DNA from: Rhodospirillales bacterium BBD 1991-14
Lineage (GTDB): Bacteria > Pseudomonadota > Alphaproteobacteria > Kiloniellales > Kiloniellaceae
Direction: 5' to 3'
Assembly: GCA_001657395.1 (NCBI GenBank)
Contig: LYSY01000005.1
Location: 1 to 64,000 of the forward strand
Length of the DNA: 64,000 nucleotides
In this document: piece by piece, positions 8,772-17,009 of the stretch
How the letters are laid out: the number at the start of each line of letters is the position of its first letter
Position numbering within the stretch: position 1 is the stretch's first letter
The notes under the pieces: model-generated
Database searches by the model: none
Told to the model about the DNA's origin: nothing
The model's input: the letters and a program-made list of their open reading frames with translations, nothing else
Program-made: the position numbers and the translations under genes

Positions 8772-10276
8772 ACGACAGCCTCGTCGGCATCGTCGGCGAG
8801 GTCCATCCAGATCGTCTTCAGTTGGGTGTACTGGTCGTGGGCCTGAACTCCGTTGTCACGCCCGCCAAAACCCGACTGCTTGTATCCGCCGAAGGGTGTG
8901 GTGATATCGCCCTCGCCGAAGCAGTTCACGGTCACCGTTCCCGCCCTGAGCGCCCGGGCTCCGCGCAGGGCGCGCTTGGCGTTGGCGGTGAAGAGCGCGG
9001 CCGTCAGGCCGTAAGCCGTGTCGTTGGCCACGGCGATGGCTTCTTCGAAAGAACCGACCGTCAGGATCGAGAGTACCGGGCCGAAGATTTCCTCGCGCGC
9101 CAGCGCGTTGTCGTTGGAAGCGAGATCGACCATGGTCGGCTCGACATGGGTTCCGTTGGCCGTTGCACCGCCCATCAGGACCGCGTTCTTTTCAGCCTTG
9201 GCAAGATACGAACAGACCTTCTCGAAATGTCCCTTTGAAATCAGCGCACCGACCCGGTTCCGCGGATCGAGCGGATCGCCCATGCGCCATTCGCGCGCAT
9301 GGGCCATGATGGCGTCCAAGAGGCGGTCCTTGATGTCCCGGTGCACGATGAGCCGCGACGTCGCCGAGCAGTTCTCGCCCATGTTCCAGAAAGCACCGTT
9401 CACGACATGGGCCGCCACACGATCCAGATTCTCGGCGTCGTCCATGACCACGCAAGGATTCTTGCCACCCATTTCGAGAACGACATTCTTGAGATTCGAG
9501 TCGGCTGCGTAGCGCAGAAAGCGACGCCCGGTCTCGGTCGAGCCGGTGAAGGAAACCATGTCAACGTCCATATGGCGGCCGAGCGGCTCGCCGACATCCG
9601 GACCAGTCCCTGTCACAACATTGAAAACGCCGCGCGGCAGACCCGCCTGTCGGGCGAGTTCGGCAACGCGAAGCGCCGTCAGTGACGTCTCCTCGGCCGG
9701 CTTCACCACCACCGAGCAGCCGGCCGCCAAGGCCGGCCCGATCTTCCAGGCCAGCATGAGAAGAGGAAAGTTCCATGGGAGCACAAGGCCGACCACGCCG
9801 ACCGGCTCGCGCACCACCATTGCCATATGCTCGTCCGAAGCGGGCGCCACCTGGTCGTAGAGCTTGTCGACGGTTTCGGCATGCCACTTCAGGCAGTTGA
9901 TCGTCTCGGGCAGGTCGACCGTCTCGCAGTCGAAGATTGCCTTGCCGCTGTCGAGGCTCTCCATGACCGCAAGCTCCCGGGTACTGCGCTTGAGCAGCTT
10001 TGCAAGGCGGATCAACGCGTCCTTGCGCTCCCCCGGTGGCCGCTTCGCCCAGCGCCCATCCTCAAAGGCCTCACGTGCCTTGGCCACGGCGAGGTCGACG
10101 TCCTCGGCACCGCAGGCGGCGATCTCGCAGAGCGGTGCGCCGGTGGCCGGATTGACCGTAACGAAGGTTCGGCCCGACAGGGCCGGCCGGAAGCCGCCGT
10201 CGATGAAGGCGGCGGTCGGCAGGGAAAGATCGATGGCGACGGCGGCGTACTCCTCTGCGGTCAACAACTCGGTCAT
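8768..10276 (-). CDS. aldehyde dehydrogenase, PuuC-like
   Basis: A 502-residue NAD(P)-dependent aldehyde dehydrogenase. The oxyanion Asn is in VLPWNFPLLM, the glutamate in VVLEMGGKNP, the NAD loop in FTGSTETGRR, and the catalytic cysteine in WNMGENCSATSR. Overall pattern and length are closest to gamma-glutamyl-gamma-aminobutyraldehyde dehydrogenase (PuuC), including TPFGGYKQSGFGGRDNG near the end. It overlaps the DapA-family gene by ATGA (10273-10276) and the FAD oxidoreductase by TTGA, so the three are tightly coupled. An alternative assignment, 2-oxoglutarate semialdehyde dehydrogenase of hydroxyproline breakdown, fits the DapA neighbour. Confidence 0.88.
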   Translation of the reverse strand: MTELLTAEEYAAVAIDLSLPTAAFIDGGFRPALSGRTFVTVNPATGAPLCEIAACGAEDVDLAVAKAREAFEDGRWAKRPPGERKDALIRLAKLLKRSTRELAVMESLDSGKAIFDCETVDLPETINCLKWHAETVDKLYDQVAPASDEHMAMVVREPVGVVGLVLPWNFPLLMLAWKIGPALAAGCSVVVKPAEETSLTALRVAELARQAGLPRGVFNVVTGTGPDVGEPLGRHMDVDMVSFTGSTETGRRFLRYAADSNLKNVVLEMGGKNPCVVMDDAENLDRVAAHVVNGAFWNMGENCSATSRLIVHRDIKDRLLDAIMAHAREWRMGDPLDPRNRVGALISKGHFEKVCSYLAKAEKNAVLMGGATANGTHVEPTMVDLASNDNALAREEIFGPVLSILTVGSFEEAIAVANDTAYGLTAALFTANAKRALRGARALRAGTVTVNCFGEGDITTPFGGYKQSGFGGRDNGVQAHDQYTQLKTIWMDLADDADEAVV

Positions 10277-11196
10277 TCGGCAGCCCTCAGCTTACTCTCA
10301 TCTTCAACTCCGGCGACGGTGGCCCGCAGCACGCGAACCACCTGCTCCAGCTCGCGCTTGTCATCCTTGTTCAGGGCCTTGAGGGGCGGGCGCGGCGGTC
10401 CGGCCCGGCGGCCGGCCATCTCCACCCCGTGCTTCACACACTGGATGAACTTGCCCCCCTGCTCGAGCACCCGCATCAAGGGCATCATCGCCGACATGAT
10501 GCGCCGTCCCTTGCCGAAATCGCCTTCGACGGCGCAGGCCTGCCACAACGCGATGTGCTCCTGCGGCAGGAAGTTGGAGCCGGCACAGACCCAGGAGCGC
10601 GCGCCCCAGGCAAAGAACTCGAGCGCCTGATCATCCATGCCGCAGGACAACTGGATGTGAGGATAATCGCGCGCCAGGAGGTGGACACGGTTGATGTCGC
10701 CGGAGCTTTCCTTTATGGCGCAGAAGTTGCGTGAGCGTCCGACGCGGTCAAGGAACTCCCGTCCCATCTCGACACCCATGCGTCCTGGGTAGTTGTAGAG
10801 CATGACCGGAAGACCGGCAGCGCGGTCGATCGCCAGGGCATTGAGGGCGTTTTCGCGCTCGGTCGGCACCGCATAGGGCGGCGACCCGATGAGGATGGCA
10901 TCGGCGCCAAACTCTCGCGCTGCCTGCGCAACGGCGATGCTGTCTTCGCGCCGGATGGCGCCGGTGCCGACGATCAGCGGAGCGCGCCCGGCGGTCCGCT
11001 CCCGCGCGAAGCGGGCAAGCGCGATGCGCTCATCCAGGCCTTGCGCGTAGTACTCGCCCGTCGACCCGCCCGAGACGATGGCGTGAACGCCGGCAGCAAG
11101 CAGGTGGTCGATCTGCTCCGCCAAAGCGTCGAAGTCGACGACGCCATCGGTTTTGAAGGGCGTGATGACGGGCGTGATGATTCCTTCGAACTTCAT
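10273..11196 (-). CDS. DapA (dihydrodipicolinate synthase) family lyase/deaminase
   Basis: A 307-residue class I aldolase-type protein. The Schiff-base lysine is in CAIKESSGDINR, the tyrosine in MLYNYPGRMG and the threonine in SGGSTGEYY. Catabolic members include N-acetylneuraminate lyase, 2-keto-3-deoxy sugar acid enzymes and 1-pyrroline-4-hydroxy-2-carboxylate deaminase. A biosynthetic role is unlikely given the catabolic operon. It lies 25 bp after the GntR gene in the same direction and overlaps the next gene by ATGA. With an FAD oxidase and a semialdehyde-type dehydrogenase it recalls the D-hydroxyproline route; that is inference. Confidence 0.85.
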   Translation of the reverse strand: MKFEGIITPVITPFKTDGVVDFDALAEQIDHLLAAGVHAIVSGGSTGEYYAQGLDERIALARFARERTAGRAPLIVGTGAIRREDSIAVAQAAREFGADAILIGSPPYAVPTERENALNALAIDRAAGLPVMLYNYPGRMGVEMGREFLDRVGRSRNFCAIKESSGDINRVHLLARDYPHIQLSCGMDDQALEFFAWGARSWVCAGSNFLPQEHIALWQACAVEGDFGKGRRIMSAMMPLMRVLEQGGKFIQCVKHGVEMAGRRAGPPRPPLKALNKDDKRELEQVVRVLRATVAGVEDESKLRAAE

Positions 11197-11221
11197 AGCG
11201 GCATCCGTCAGCTAAATCTCG

Positions 11222-11926
11222 TCAGACCTGCTCGCCGAGCTGAACATCCAGCCCCTTCGGTGTAACAAACATCTCGATCATGCCACGCGAGAGTTCCCAG
11301 TGGTCGATGGCGAGCTGGGCCGCGCGATCCTCATCGCCGGTCTCGATGCTTTCGATCATCTGATCGTGCTGCTCGGCGGCAACGGCGAGATTCTTATGCA
11401 TCGGCTCGTTACGCGGTCGATAGAAGGTCCCGGCGATGCGCGCATGGTCTATCAGCAGACGCCGCAGGCTGGGCGTAAGGTAGATGTTATTAGCGAGCTC
11501 GCCGATCAATGCGTGGAAGCGGTCGTTGTAGAAGACCCGGTCCTCCACACTGCCGTTATCTATGGCGGCGCGGAAGCTGCGCTGCACCTCCTTCAAGGTG
11601 GCAATCTGCTCCGGTGTGGCGTTCTGGGCAGCGAGGCGCAGGGTGGCCGCATAGATCATCGGTGCGGCGAGAAAGAAGTCCCGCAGGGTCTTGTGCGTCA
11701 TCGCCGAGACCTGGGCGCCGCGGTTGTCGCGCAGCTCCAGGTAGCCCTCGCCGGCCATCTTGCGCAGCACCTCGCGGAGCGGCGTCCGCGAGAGCCCGTA
11801 TTCGGCCGCCAGGCGAACCTCGTCGATATCGCTGCCGGGCAGGCGCCTGAGGGTCAGAATGCTGCGCTTAAGATCCTGATATAGCGCTTCTTTCGGGCTC
11901 ACTGCCTCTTGCTTCATCCGGGTCAT
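11222..11926 (-). CDS. GntR-family (FCD subfamily) transcriptional regulator
   Basis: A 234-residue regulator. The N-terminal winged helix includes ALYQDLKRSILTLRRLPG and the recognition region LAAEYGLSRTPLREVLRKM; the C-terminal all-helical FCD ligand domain contains the DRFHALI-type metal/ligand histidine region and HDQMIESIETGD. FCD regulators usually repress catabolic operons and respond to organic acids or amino acids. It heads the minus-strand operon and is divergent from proV, so the shared 152-bp gap probably holds its operators. The ATG at 11926 is the only sensible start. Confidence 0.92.
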   Translation of the reverse strand: MTRMKQEAVSPKEALYQDLKRSILTLRRLPGSDIDEVRLAAEYGLSRTPLREVLRKMAGEGYLELRDNRGAQVSAMTHKTLRDFFLAAPMIYAATLRLAAQNATPEQIATLKEVQRSFRAAIDNGSVEDRVFYNDRFHALIGELANNIYLTPSLRRLLIDHARIAGTFYRPRNEPMHKNLAVAAEQHDQMIESIETGDEDRAAQLAIDHWELSRGMIEMFVTPKGLDVQLGEQV

Positions 11927-11997
11927 CCTTAAGATCGTCCTTCCAAAGCAGTGGTAGCCCGACCAAAGGGGGATTGCCAGGGTCTGCCCAGGCTTTG

Positions 11998-12028
11998 TTG
12001 TGTACCATTAAAATTCATCTTGTGTACA
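11998..12028. promoter_or_regulatory. candidate GntR operator pair in the gntR-proV gap
   Basis: TTGTGTACCA at 11998-12007 and TTGTGTACATA at 12020-12030 repeat the same octamer 22 bp apart, about two helical turns. The first fits the TNGTNNACNA-like pattern described for FCD-type GntR regulators. The position between divergent operons supports a control site for both. Binding is inferred. Confidence 0.55.
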
Positions 12029-12078
12029 TAGTGTATTTATGCCGATGATACAGGCAGGACAGCCGGGGAGGCACCTTC

Positions 12079-13161
12079 GTGTCCAACAAACCTAAAGAGC
12101 CGGTCATCGAATGCCGGTCGCTCTGGAAAGTGTTCGGCCCTAAGGCCGATGAAGCGATGCTTGCCATCCGTAACGAAGGGCTCGGCAAGCTTGAGGTGCG
12201 GGATCGGTTCAACTGCGTCGTGGGTGTGCAGGATGCCAGCTTCAGCGTCGCCCAGGGCGAGATCTTCTGCATCATGGGCCTTTCGGGCTCAGGCAAGTCG
12301 ACGCTGATCCGCCACGTCAACCGGCTGATCGAGCCCACCGCCGGCGAGATCGTGATCGGCGGCGAGGACATCAACAAGCTATCGGCGCACGCGCTGCGTC
12401 AACTGCGCGCCGAGAAGATCGGCATGGTCTTTCAGAACATGGCGCTGATGCCGCACCGCACGGTTCGCGACAATGTCGTGTTCTCCCTGGAGGTGCGGGG
12501 CATCGACGAGCGGACACGCAACGAAGTGGCCTCCCGGGCCATCGACGCCGTCGACCTCAACGGCTGGGACGCCAAGTATCCTGACGAGCTCTCCGGCGGC
12601 ATGCAGCAGCGCGTCGGCCTGGCCCGCGCTATCGCGGCCGATCCGGCAATCCTGCTCATGGACGAACCCTTCTCGGCCCTCGACCCGCTGATCCGGCGCC
12701 AGCTCCAGGACCAGTTCATGGCGCTCTCGGCGGGGATGCAGAAAACCACCCTCTTCATCACCCACGACCTGGACGAAGCGATCCGTATCGGCGACCGCAT
12801 AGCCATCATGAAGGACGGGGTGCTGGTGCAGGTCGGCACGCCTGAAGAGATCGTGACTGCACCCGCCGACGACTATGTGGCGGACTTCGTAGCCGGCATC
12901 TCCAAGCTCGACCTCATCTCAGCCGGCAGGATCATGGAGCCGGTGCAGGCCTACGAGCACCGCAACGGGCCAATCGACCTCTCCGATTGGCCGACTGCCC
13001 GGCCAGACGAGAGTCTCAACCAGCTCGTCGACATCTCGATTGACACCAATCATCCGATCATCGTGACGGACCAGGGCAAAGCCATCGGTATCGTCACCAA
13101 GCACGCGCTGCTGCGCGGCATCCAGGGCAGGCTCGCAGCCGGAGAAGAGACCCATGGCTGA
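12079..13161 (+). CDS. proV: ProU-type glycine betaine ABC transporter, ATPase
   Basis: A 360-residue ABC ATPase of the betaine/quaternary amine class. Walker A is GLSGSGKST, the signature LSGGMQQRVGLARA, Walker B ILLMDEPFSALDP, followed by the His loop LFITHDLDEA. A C-terminal extension of about 100 residues corresponds to a CBS-type region used for osmotic or ligand control in ProV/OpuAA. The GTG at 12079 starts the frame with GGGGAGG upstream. It overlaps proW by 8 bp. The adjacent GntR and GlxA genes suggest catabolic rather than purely osmotic use. Confidence 0.92.
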   Translation: MSNKPKEPVIECRSLWKVFGPKADEAMLAIRNEGLGKLEVRDRFNCVVGVQDASFSVAQGEIFCIMGLSGSGKSTLIRHVNRLIEPTAGEIVIGGEDINKLSAHALRQLRAEKIGMVFQNMALMPHRTVRDNVVFSLEVRGIDERTRNEVASRAIDAVDLNGWDAKYPDELSGGMQQRVGLARAIAADPAILLMDEPFSALDPLIRRQLQDQFMALSAGMQKTTLFITHDLDEAIRIGDRIAIMKDGVLVQVGTPEEIVTAPADDYVADFVAGISKLDLISAGRIMEPVQAYEHRNGPIDLSDWPTARPDESLNQLVDISIDTNHPIIVTDQGKAIGIVTKHALLRGIQGRLAAGEETHG

Positions 13162-14140
13162 GAAGGAAGAATTCAACCCACTCGATCCCTTTTCGGCAAT
13201 CGATCTCGACGTCGCAGGCTATGCCGACGGCGTGAAGAGCTGGGCCATTGGAAACCGCGAGTATGTACAGCCCGTCAAGGCGCTGTTCAACGATATGATC
13301 GTCGCGATCGAGAGCGCGCTGCAAACCGTACCGCCGGTTGTCATGCTGATCCTGCTCGGCCTTATCGCCTGGCAAGCGGCAGGACGGAGGGTCGCACTCC
13401 TTGTTGTCGTCTCAATGACAGTGCTGGGCCTGCTGGCGCCCAACGCCTGGGGACTGGCGATGACCACCCTCGCCATCGTCATCTCCGCAGTCATCCTGTG
13501 CGTCCTGATCGGGCTGCCTCTGGGAATCCTGGCAGGCAAAAGCAACAGATTCGAGGCATCGATCCGCCCGGTGCTGGACACCATGCAGACCATTCCGGCC
13601 TTCGTCTATCTGGTTCCCGTGGTGATGCTGATTGGGATCGGCAATGTCTCGGGCGTCATCGTCACCATCATTTTCGCATTGCCGCCGTTGATCCGCCTGA
13701 CATCCCTGGGAATCCGCGGCGTGAACCCCAGCGTCGTGGAGGCCGCGACGGCTTTCGGCGCAAGCCCGCGCCAGATCCTCTGGAAGGTCGAGCTGCCCCT
13801 GGCGACTCCGACCATCCTGGCCGGAGTGAACCAGACGATCATGCTGTCGCTGTCGATGGTGGTCATTGCATCGATGATTTCCGTCAAGGGCCTCGGCAAC
13901 GAAGTCCTGCGCGCCATGGGTCGGCTTGATGCCGGCAAGGCACTGGTCGGCGGCCTGGGAATCGTAATCCTCGCCATCGTGCTGGACCGCATCACCCAGG
14001 GGCTCGGCCAGTCAGGGCGCCAGCGCGGCCATCGCCATTGGTGGCAGGGCGGTCCGGTTGGCGTCCTGCTGCGCCTGTTGAGCCCAAAGAACAACCAACA
14101 AACCAAGATAGAATTGACTGAGGAGAGGACTTCACCATGA
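13154..14140 (+). CDS. proW: ProU-type glycine betaine ABC transporter, permease
   Basis: A 328-residue membrane permease with an N-terminal amphipathic tail and about seven hydrophobic segments. The ABC contact (EAA-like) loop is VVEAATAFGASPRQILWKVELP. The domain pattern and the GIGNVSGVIVTIIFALPP-type helix match ProW/OpuAB. The ATG at 13154 lies inside the end of proV, and the proX ATG overlaps the proW stop (ATGA at 14137). It forms the inner-membrane pore for the ProV/ProX system. Confidence 0.92.
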   Translation: MAEKEEFNPLDPFSAIDLDVAGYADGVKSWAIGNREYVQPVKALFNDMIVAIESALQTVPPVVMLILLGLIAWQAAGRRVALLVVVSMTVLGLLAPNAWGLAMTTLAIVISAVILCVLIGLPLGILAGKSNRFEASIRPVLDTMQTIPAFVYLVPVVMLIGIGNVSGVIVTIIFALPPLIRLTSLGIRGVNPSVVEAATAFGASPRQILWKVELPLATPTILAGVNQTIMLSLSMVVIASMISVKGLGNEVLRAMGRLDAGKALVGGLGIVILAIVLDRITQGLGQSGRQRGHRHWWQGGPVGVLLRLLSPKNNQQTKIELTEERTSP

Positions 14141-15126
14141 GACTCAGGCTTCTGACGCCGCTTGGACTTGCCGCAGCGCTGCTGGCGAGCAGTGCCCTTG
14201 CCGCCGACAAACCCGGCGAGGGCGTAACGGTGCGCCCGGTTATGGCGCCGTCGCTGGAGGAGATGTTCCAGCATCGGATTCTGTTCCGGGCGCTGGAGGA
14301 CCTTGGCTATGAGGTGGCCGAGCCGGAGGAAGTCGAATATCAGACCATCCATCTGGCGTTGGGCACCGGCGACGGGGACTTTACCGCCGTGCACTGGAAC
14401 AAGCTGCACCACAGCTTCTTCGAAGATGCCGGCGGCGAAGCCGTTCTCAGCAAGGTCGGCACCTACATAGAGGGAGCGCTGCAGGGCTACCTGGTCGACA
14501 AGGCGGCCTACGATGCCGGCATCACCAGCCTCGAAGATCTCAAGAACCCGGAGACTGCCGCCCTGTTCGATGCCGACGGGGACGGCAAGGCGGATCTCGC
14601 GGGCTGCGTTCCCGGCTGGGGCTGTGAGCGGGTCATCGAGCACCAGCTGAGCGAGTACGGGCTGCGCGAAACCGTCTCCCACAACCAAGGCGCCTACAAC
14701 GCGATCATTGCGGACACCATCGCCCGCGCGGATTCGGGGGAGCACATCCTCTACTATACCTGGACCCCTTACTGGGTATCCGGCGTACTGGCGCCGGGCG
14801 AGAACGTCGAGTGGCTCGCCGTGCCGTACACCTCTCTGCCGGAGGACTCAGAAGCAGAGACGACCTTCAAAGGCAAAAACCTCGGCTTTGCCGTCGATAG
14901 CATCCGCGTTGTCGCGACTAATGACTTCCTGGCCGCGAACCCGGCTGCGGCAAAGCTGTTCGAAGTGGCGAAGCTCGACATCAATGCGATCTCGGCGCAG
15001 AACAAGAAGATCCGTGACGGCGAAGACGGCTCGGCGGACATCGATACCCATGTCGAGGCCTGGATAGAAGAAAACCGCCAAGCCTACGACAGCTGGATTG
15101 CCGCGGCTCTCGCCGTCACCAACTGA
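14137..15126 (+). CDS. proX: glycine betaine/proline betaine-binding periplasmic protein
   Basis: A 329-residue periplasmic binding protein with a Sec signal peptide (MRLRLL...ASSALAA, cleavage near residue 22). The three Trp residues that make the betaine cage in E. coli ProX are present at about 87 (TAVHWNKLHH), 161 (CVPGWGCE) and 209 (YYTWTPYW); with the signal peptide added they line up with E. coli Trp65, Trp140 and Trp188. The flanking Cys157 and Cys163 match the known disulfide. Ligand specificity for glycine betaine or proline betaine is therefore well supported. It is the third gene of the proVWX operon. Confidence 0.94.
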   Translation: MRLRLLTPLGLAAALLASSALAADKPGEGVTVRPVMAPSLEEMFQHRILFRALEDLGYEVAEPEEVEYQTIHLALGTGDGDFTAVHWNKLHHSFFEDAGGEAVLSKVGTYIEGALQGYLVDKAAYDAGITSLEDLKNPETAALFDADGDGKADLAGCVPGWGCERVIEHQLSEYGLRETVSHNQGAYNAIIADTIARADSGEHILYYTWTPYWVSGVLAPGENVEWLAVPYTSLPEDSEAETTFKGKNLGFAVDSIRVVATNDFLAANPAAAKLFEVAKLDINAISAQNKKIRDGEDGSADIDTHVEAWIEENRQAYDSWIAAALAVTN

Positions 15127-15134
15127 CCCTGGCA

Positions 15135-15165
15135 AGCGGAGGTGCCCGTGACGGGCGCCTCCGCC
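15135..15165 (+). terminator. strong hairpin after proX
   Basis: GCGGAGGTGCCCG and CGGGCGCCTCCGC form a 13-bp stem with one G-U-type mismatch and a 3-nt loop. No T-run follows, so it may protect or attenuate the proVWX transcript before the glxA-like gene rather than stop it fully. Confidence 0.6.
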
Positions 15166-15187
15166 AGCATCGAGGACTTGCACGACG

Positions 15188-16156
15188 GTGACAACCACAG
15201 AGCGCTTCGTCTTTCTGCTGATAGAGAACTTTTCGCACCTGGCTTTTGCCTGTGCGATCGAACCGCTGCGGATCGCCAATCACGTCGCCGGAAAGACGCT
15301 CTACAGCTGGATGCTGAAGTCGGAGAACGGCGAGACGGCCATCTGTTCGCACCGTTCTGTGACCCTCGTCGATGGGGGGCTCGATCCGCTGGACTCCGAC
15401 GATCACCTCTTCGTTGTCTCAGGGATCAACGCCAGGAGTGCGGCGACCCGCCCGGTCCTGGATTATCTGCGGCGTCAGCGCAGGCACGGCGTCAGGGTCG
15501 GAGCCATCTGTTCGGGCGCCTACCTGCTGGCCAAGGCAGGGCTGCTTGATGGCAGACCCTGCGCCATCCATTGGGACTTTCACGACTCCTTTGCCGAGGA
15601 GTTCCCCAAAGTGATGCTCCGCCGGAGCGTCTTTGTCGCCGACCGCCACGTCCTGACATCTTCAGGCGGCCCGGCGGCCGCAGACATGATGCTGCACGTG
15701 ATCGCGCGGCGACACGGTGCGGAATTGGCTGTCGAAGTCGCGAACCAGATGGTCTACAACGCAGTACGCAGCGACGAAGACGCCCAGCGCTTCTCGCTGA
15801 ACGGTCGGATCGGCGTGAGTGAGAAGCTGAAGCTGGCAGTGCGGCTCATGGAGCAGAACCTGGAGTTGCCGCTCTCGACCCAGGATCTCGCCGGTGCTGT
15901 CGGCATCTCCGGACGCCAACTCGAGCGGCTTTTTGGTAAGCATCTCCACAGGTCACCGAAGCAGTACTATACCGAGTTGCGCCTGCAGCGGGCGCGCAAT
16001 CTGCTCATGCAAACCGATGCTTCGGTGACAGAAGTTGCCATGAGCTGCGGCTTTTCCAGCCATTCCCACTTCACCCGGCGTTACAAACAGGCCTATGGCA
16101 CAACCCCGCACAAGGTTCGTGCACCTGCGCTTCTGCGCAAGGCGATGGAACGCTGA
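15188..16156 (+). CDS. GlxA-family (DJ-1/PfpI + AraC) transcriptional regulator
   Basis: A 322-residue regulator. Residues ~1-175 form a DJ-1/PfpI-like amidotransferase domain (GAICSGAYLLAKAGLLDG around the usual nucleophile position). Residues ~215-315 form the AraC DNA-binding domain, with GISGRQLERLFGKHL and the second helix MSCGFSSHSHFTRRYKQ. GbdR, CdhR and ArgR of pseudomonads, which control glycine betaine, carnitine and arginine genes, share this architecture. The GTG start at 15188 lies 61 bp after proX. It probably activates betaine transport and breakdown genes in response to a betaine-like ligand. Confidence 0.9.
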   Translation: MTTTERFVFLLIENFSHLAFACAIEPLRIANHVAGKTLYSWMLKSENGETAICSHRSVTLVDGGLDPLDSDDHLFVVSGINARSAATRPVLDYLRRQRRHGVRVGAICSGAYLLAKAGLLDGRPCAIHWDFHDSFAEEFPKVMLRRSVFVADRHVLTSSGGPAAADMMLHVIARRHGAELAVEVANQMVYNAVRSDEDAQRFSLNGRIGVSEKLKLAVRLMEQNLELPLSTQDLAGAVGISGRQLERLFGKHLHRSPKQYYTELRLQRARNLLMQTDASVTEVAMSCGFSSHSHFTRRYKQAYGTTPHKVRAPALLRKAMER

Positions 16157-16929
16157 CACAGAGGAAGCTGCGCGCGGCTGATCACAGCAAGCTGCGCCAA
16201 ACCTCGGGTTTCCTTGAAGTTGAAGAGTTCACTCGGTTGCCCCGATAACCAGTTCGGGGCAACACTGACACCGAAAGGGGGGCGTGTAAGATCCGCCTTG
16301 CCCGTTGGATTATCTTGGCTGGAGTTGGTTGCGGGGCCTCGCAACCGTCGATATCAGCAGGGCCGGTTCCAAGCGGCGGCATGGTTATCCAGACTGGTCA
16401 GCCACGCTGGAGCATAGATCACGCTGGAACATAGATGCGGACGTCGCTCGCCGCCAATTCTAGGCCGTCTGATCCGGCCAGAACCCAGAGCGCCTGCCAT
16501 TCGATCCCGTGACCCGGACCTTGCGTCCGAAGACTTCGACGCGCCGCACCGGGAAGGGCTCCAACGTACAGCCTTCTGATCCACATGCCAGAGGCCAGAA
16601 GTGTAGCATCGCCAGACTTCCTATTCATTTCAGAGCCTTGGCGACAGTCGCTTCCCACTCCCGATCTCTCATACCGTCTCAGTCCATCGAATGGCCCATC
16701 GACAAAGGTGAAATCCGGCCGGGAGGCCGGAACGGCCGTGTGTGGAGGAGGCCCCCACGCCACCATCGTCGCCACCCTGAGGTCCGCTGCCGGTATCGCA
16801 GTTGATCTTGTTCGACCGCAGGGGGTTCCGGCGGGTCTCAGAACCATCTTCCGCATCGCTCCTATAGGGCGGCTGCCCGCTCGCTCCTCGGTCGGTCCCT
16901 TCTCCTTGTCAACCCATTCCATGACTTTG
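16157..16929. other. long non-coding gap
   Basis: About 770 bp with only unconvincing short open frames on both strands. The one recognisable item is a dispersed repeat at 16318-16390. The rest shows no family resemblance I can name; composition is similar to the genes, so decayed coding sequence is possible. Confidence 0.5.
16318..16390. repeat. dispersed intergenic repeat, copy 2
   Basis: GGTTGCGGGGCCTCGCAACC is nearly self-complementary. It and the following segment (ATCAGCAGGGCC ... TTCCAAGCGGCGGCATGG) closely match 61204-61262. The palindromic core also resembles the core at 35905-35928. Confidence 0.6.
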
Positions 16930-16980
16930 TTGACTCGCGATCGGCAAAGGCGTTATATCATATATCAGAACAACTGTATC
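16930..16980 (+). promoter_or_regulatory. aapJ promoter with overlapping candidate operator
   Basis: TTGACT at 16930-16935 and TTATAT at 16953-16958, spaced 17 bp, form a good sigma70-like promoter. CAGAACAACTGTATC at 16966-16980 falls at the expected start of transcription and is shared, with small changes, with 23177-23191 and 26845-26859. The placement suggests repression, perhaps by the IclR protein encoded at 25572. Confidence 0.65.
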
Positions 16981-17009
16981 GATATAAAGAACGTTCAGGG
17001 AGTGGGACC

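Noticed and set aside
7437-11196. Firm assignment as a hydroxyproline operon (hypO/hypD/hypH)
   Set aside because: The DapA-type gene fits, but the oxidase and dehydrogenase look nearer to PuuB/PuuC-type enzymes and no epimerase gene is present.
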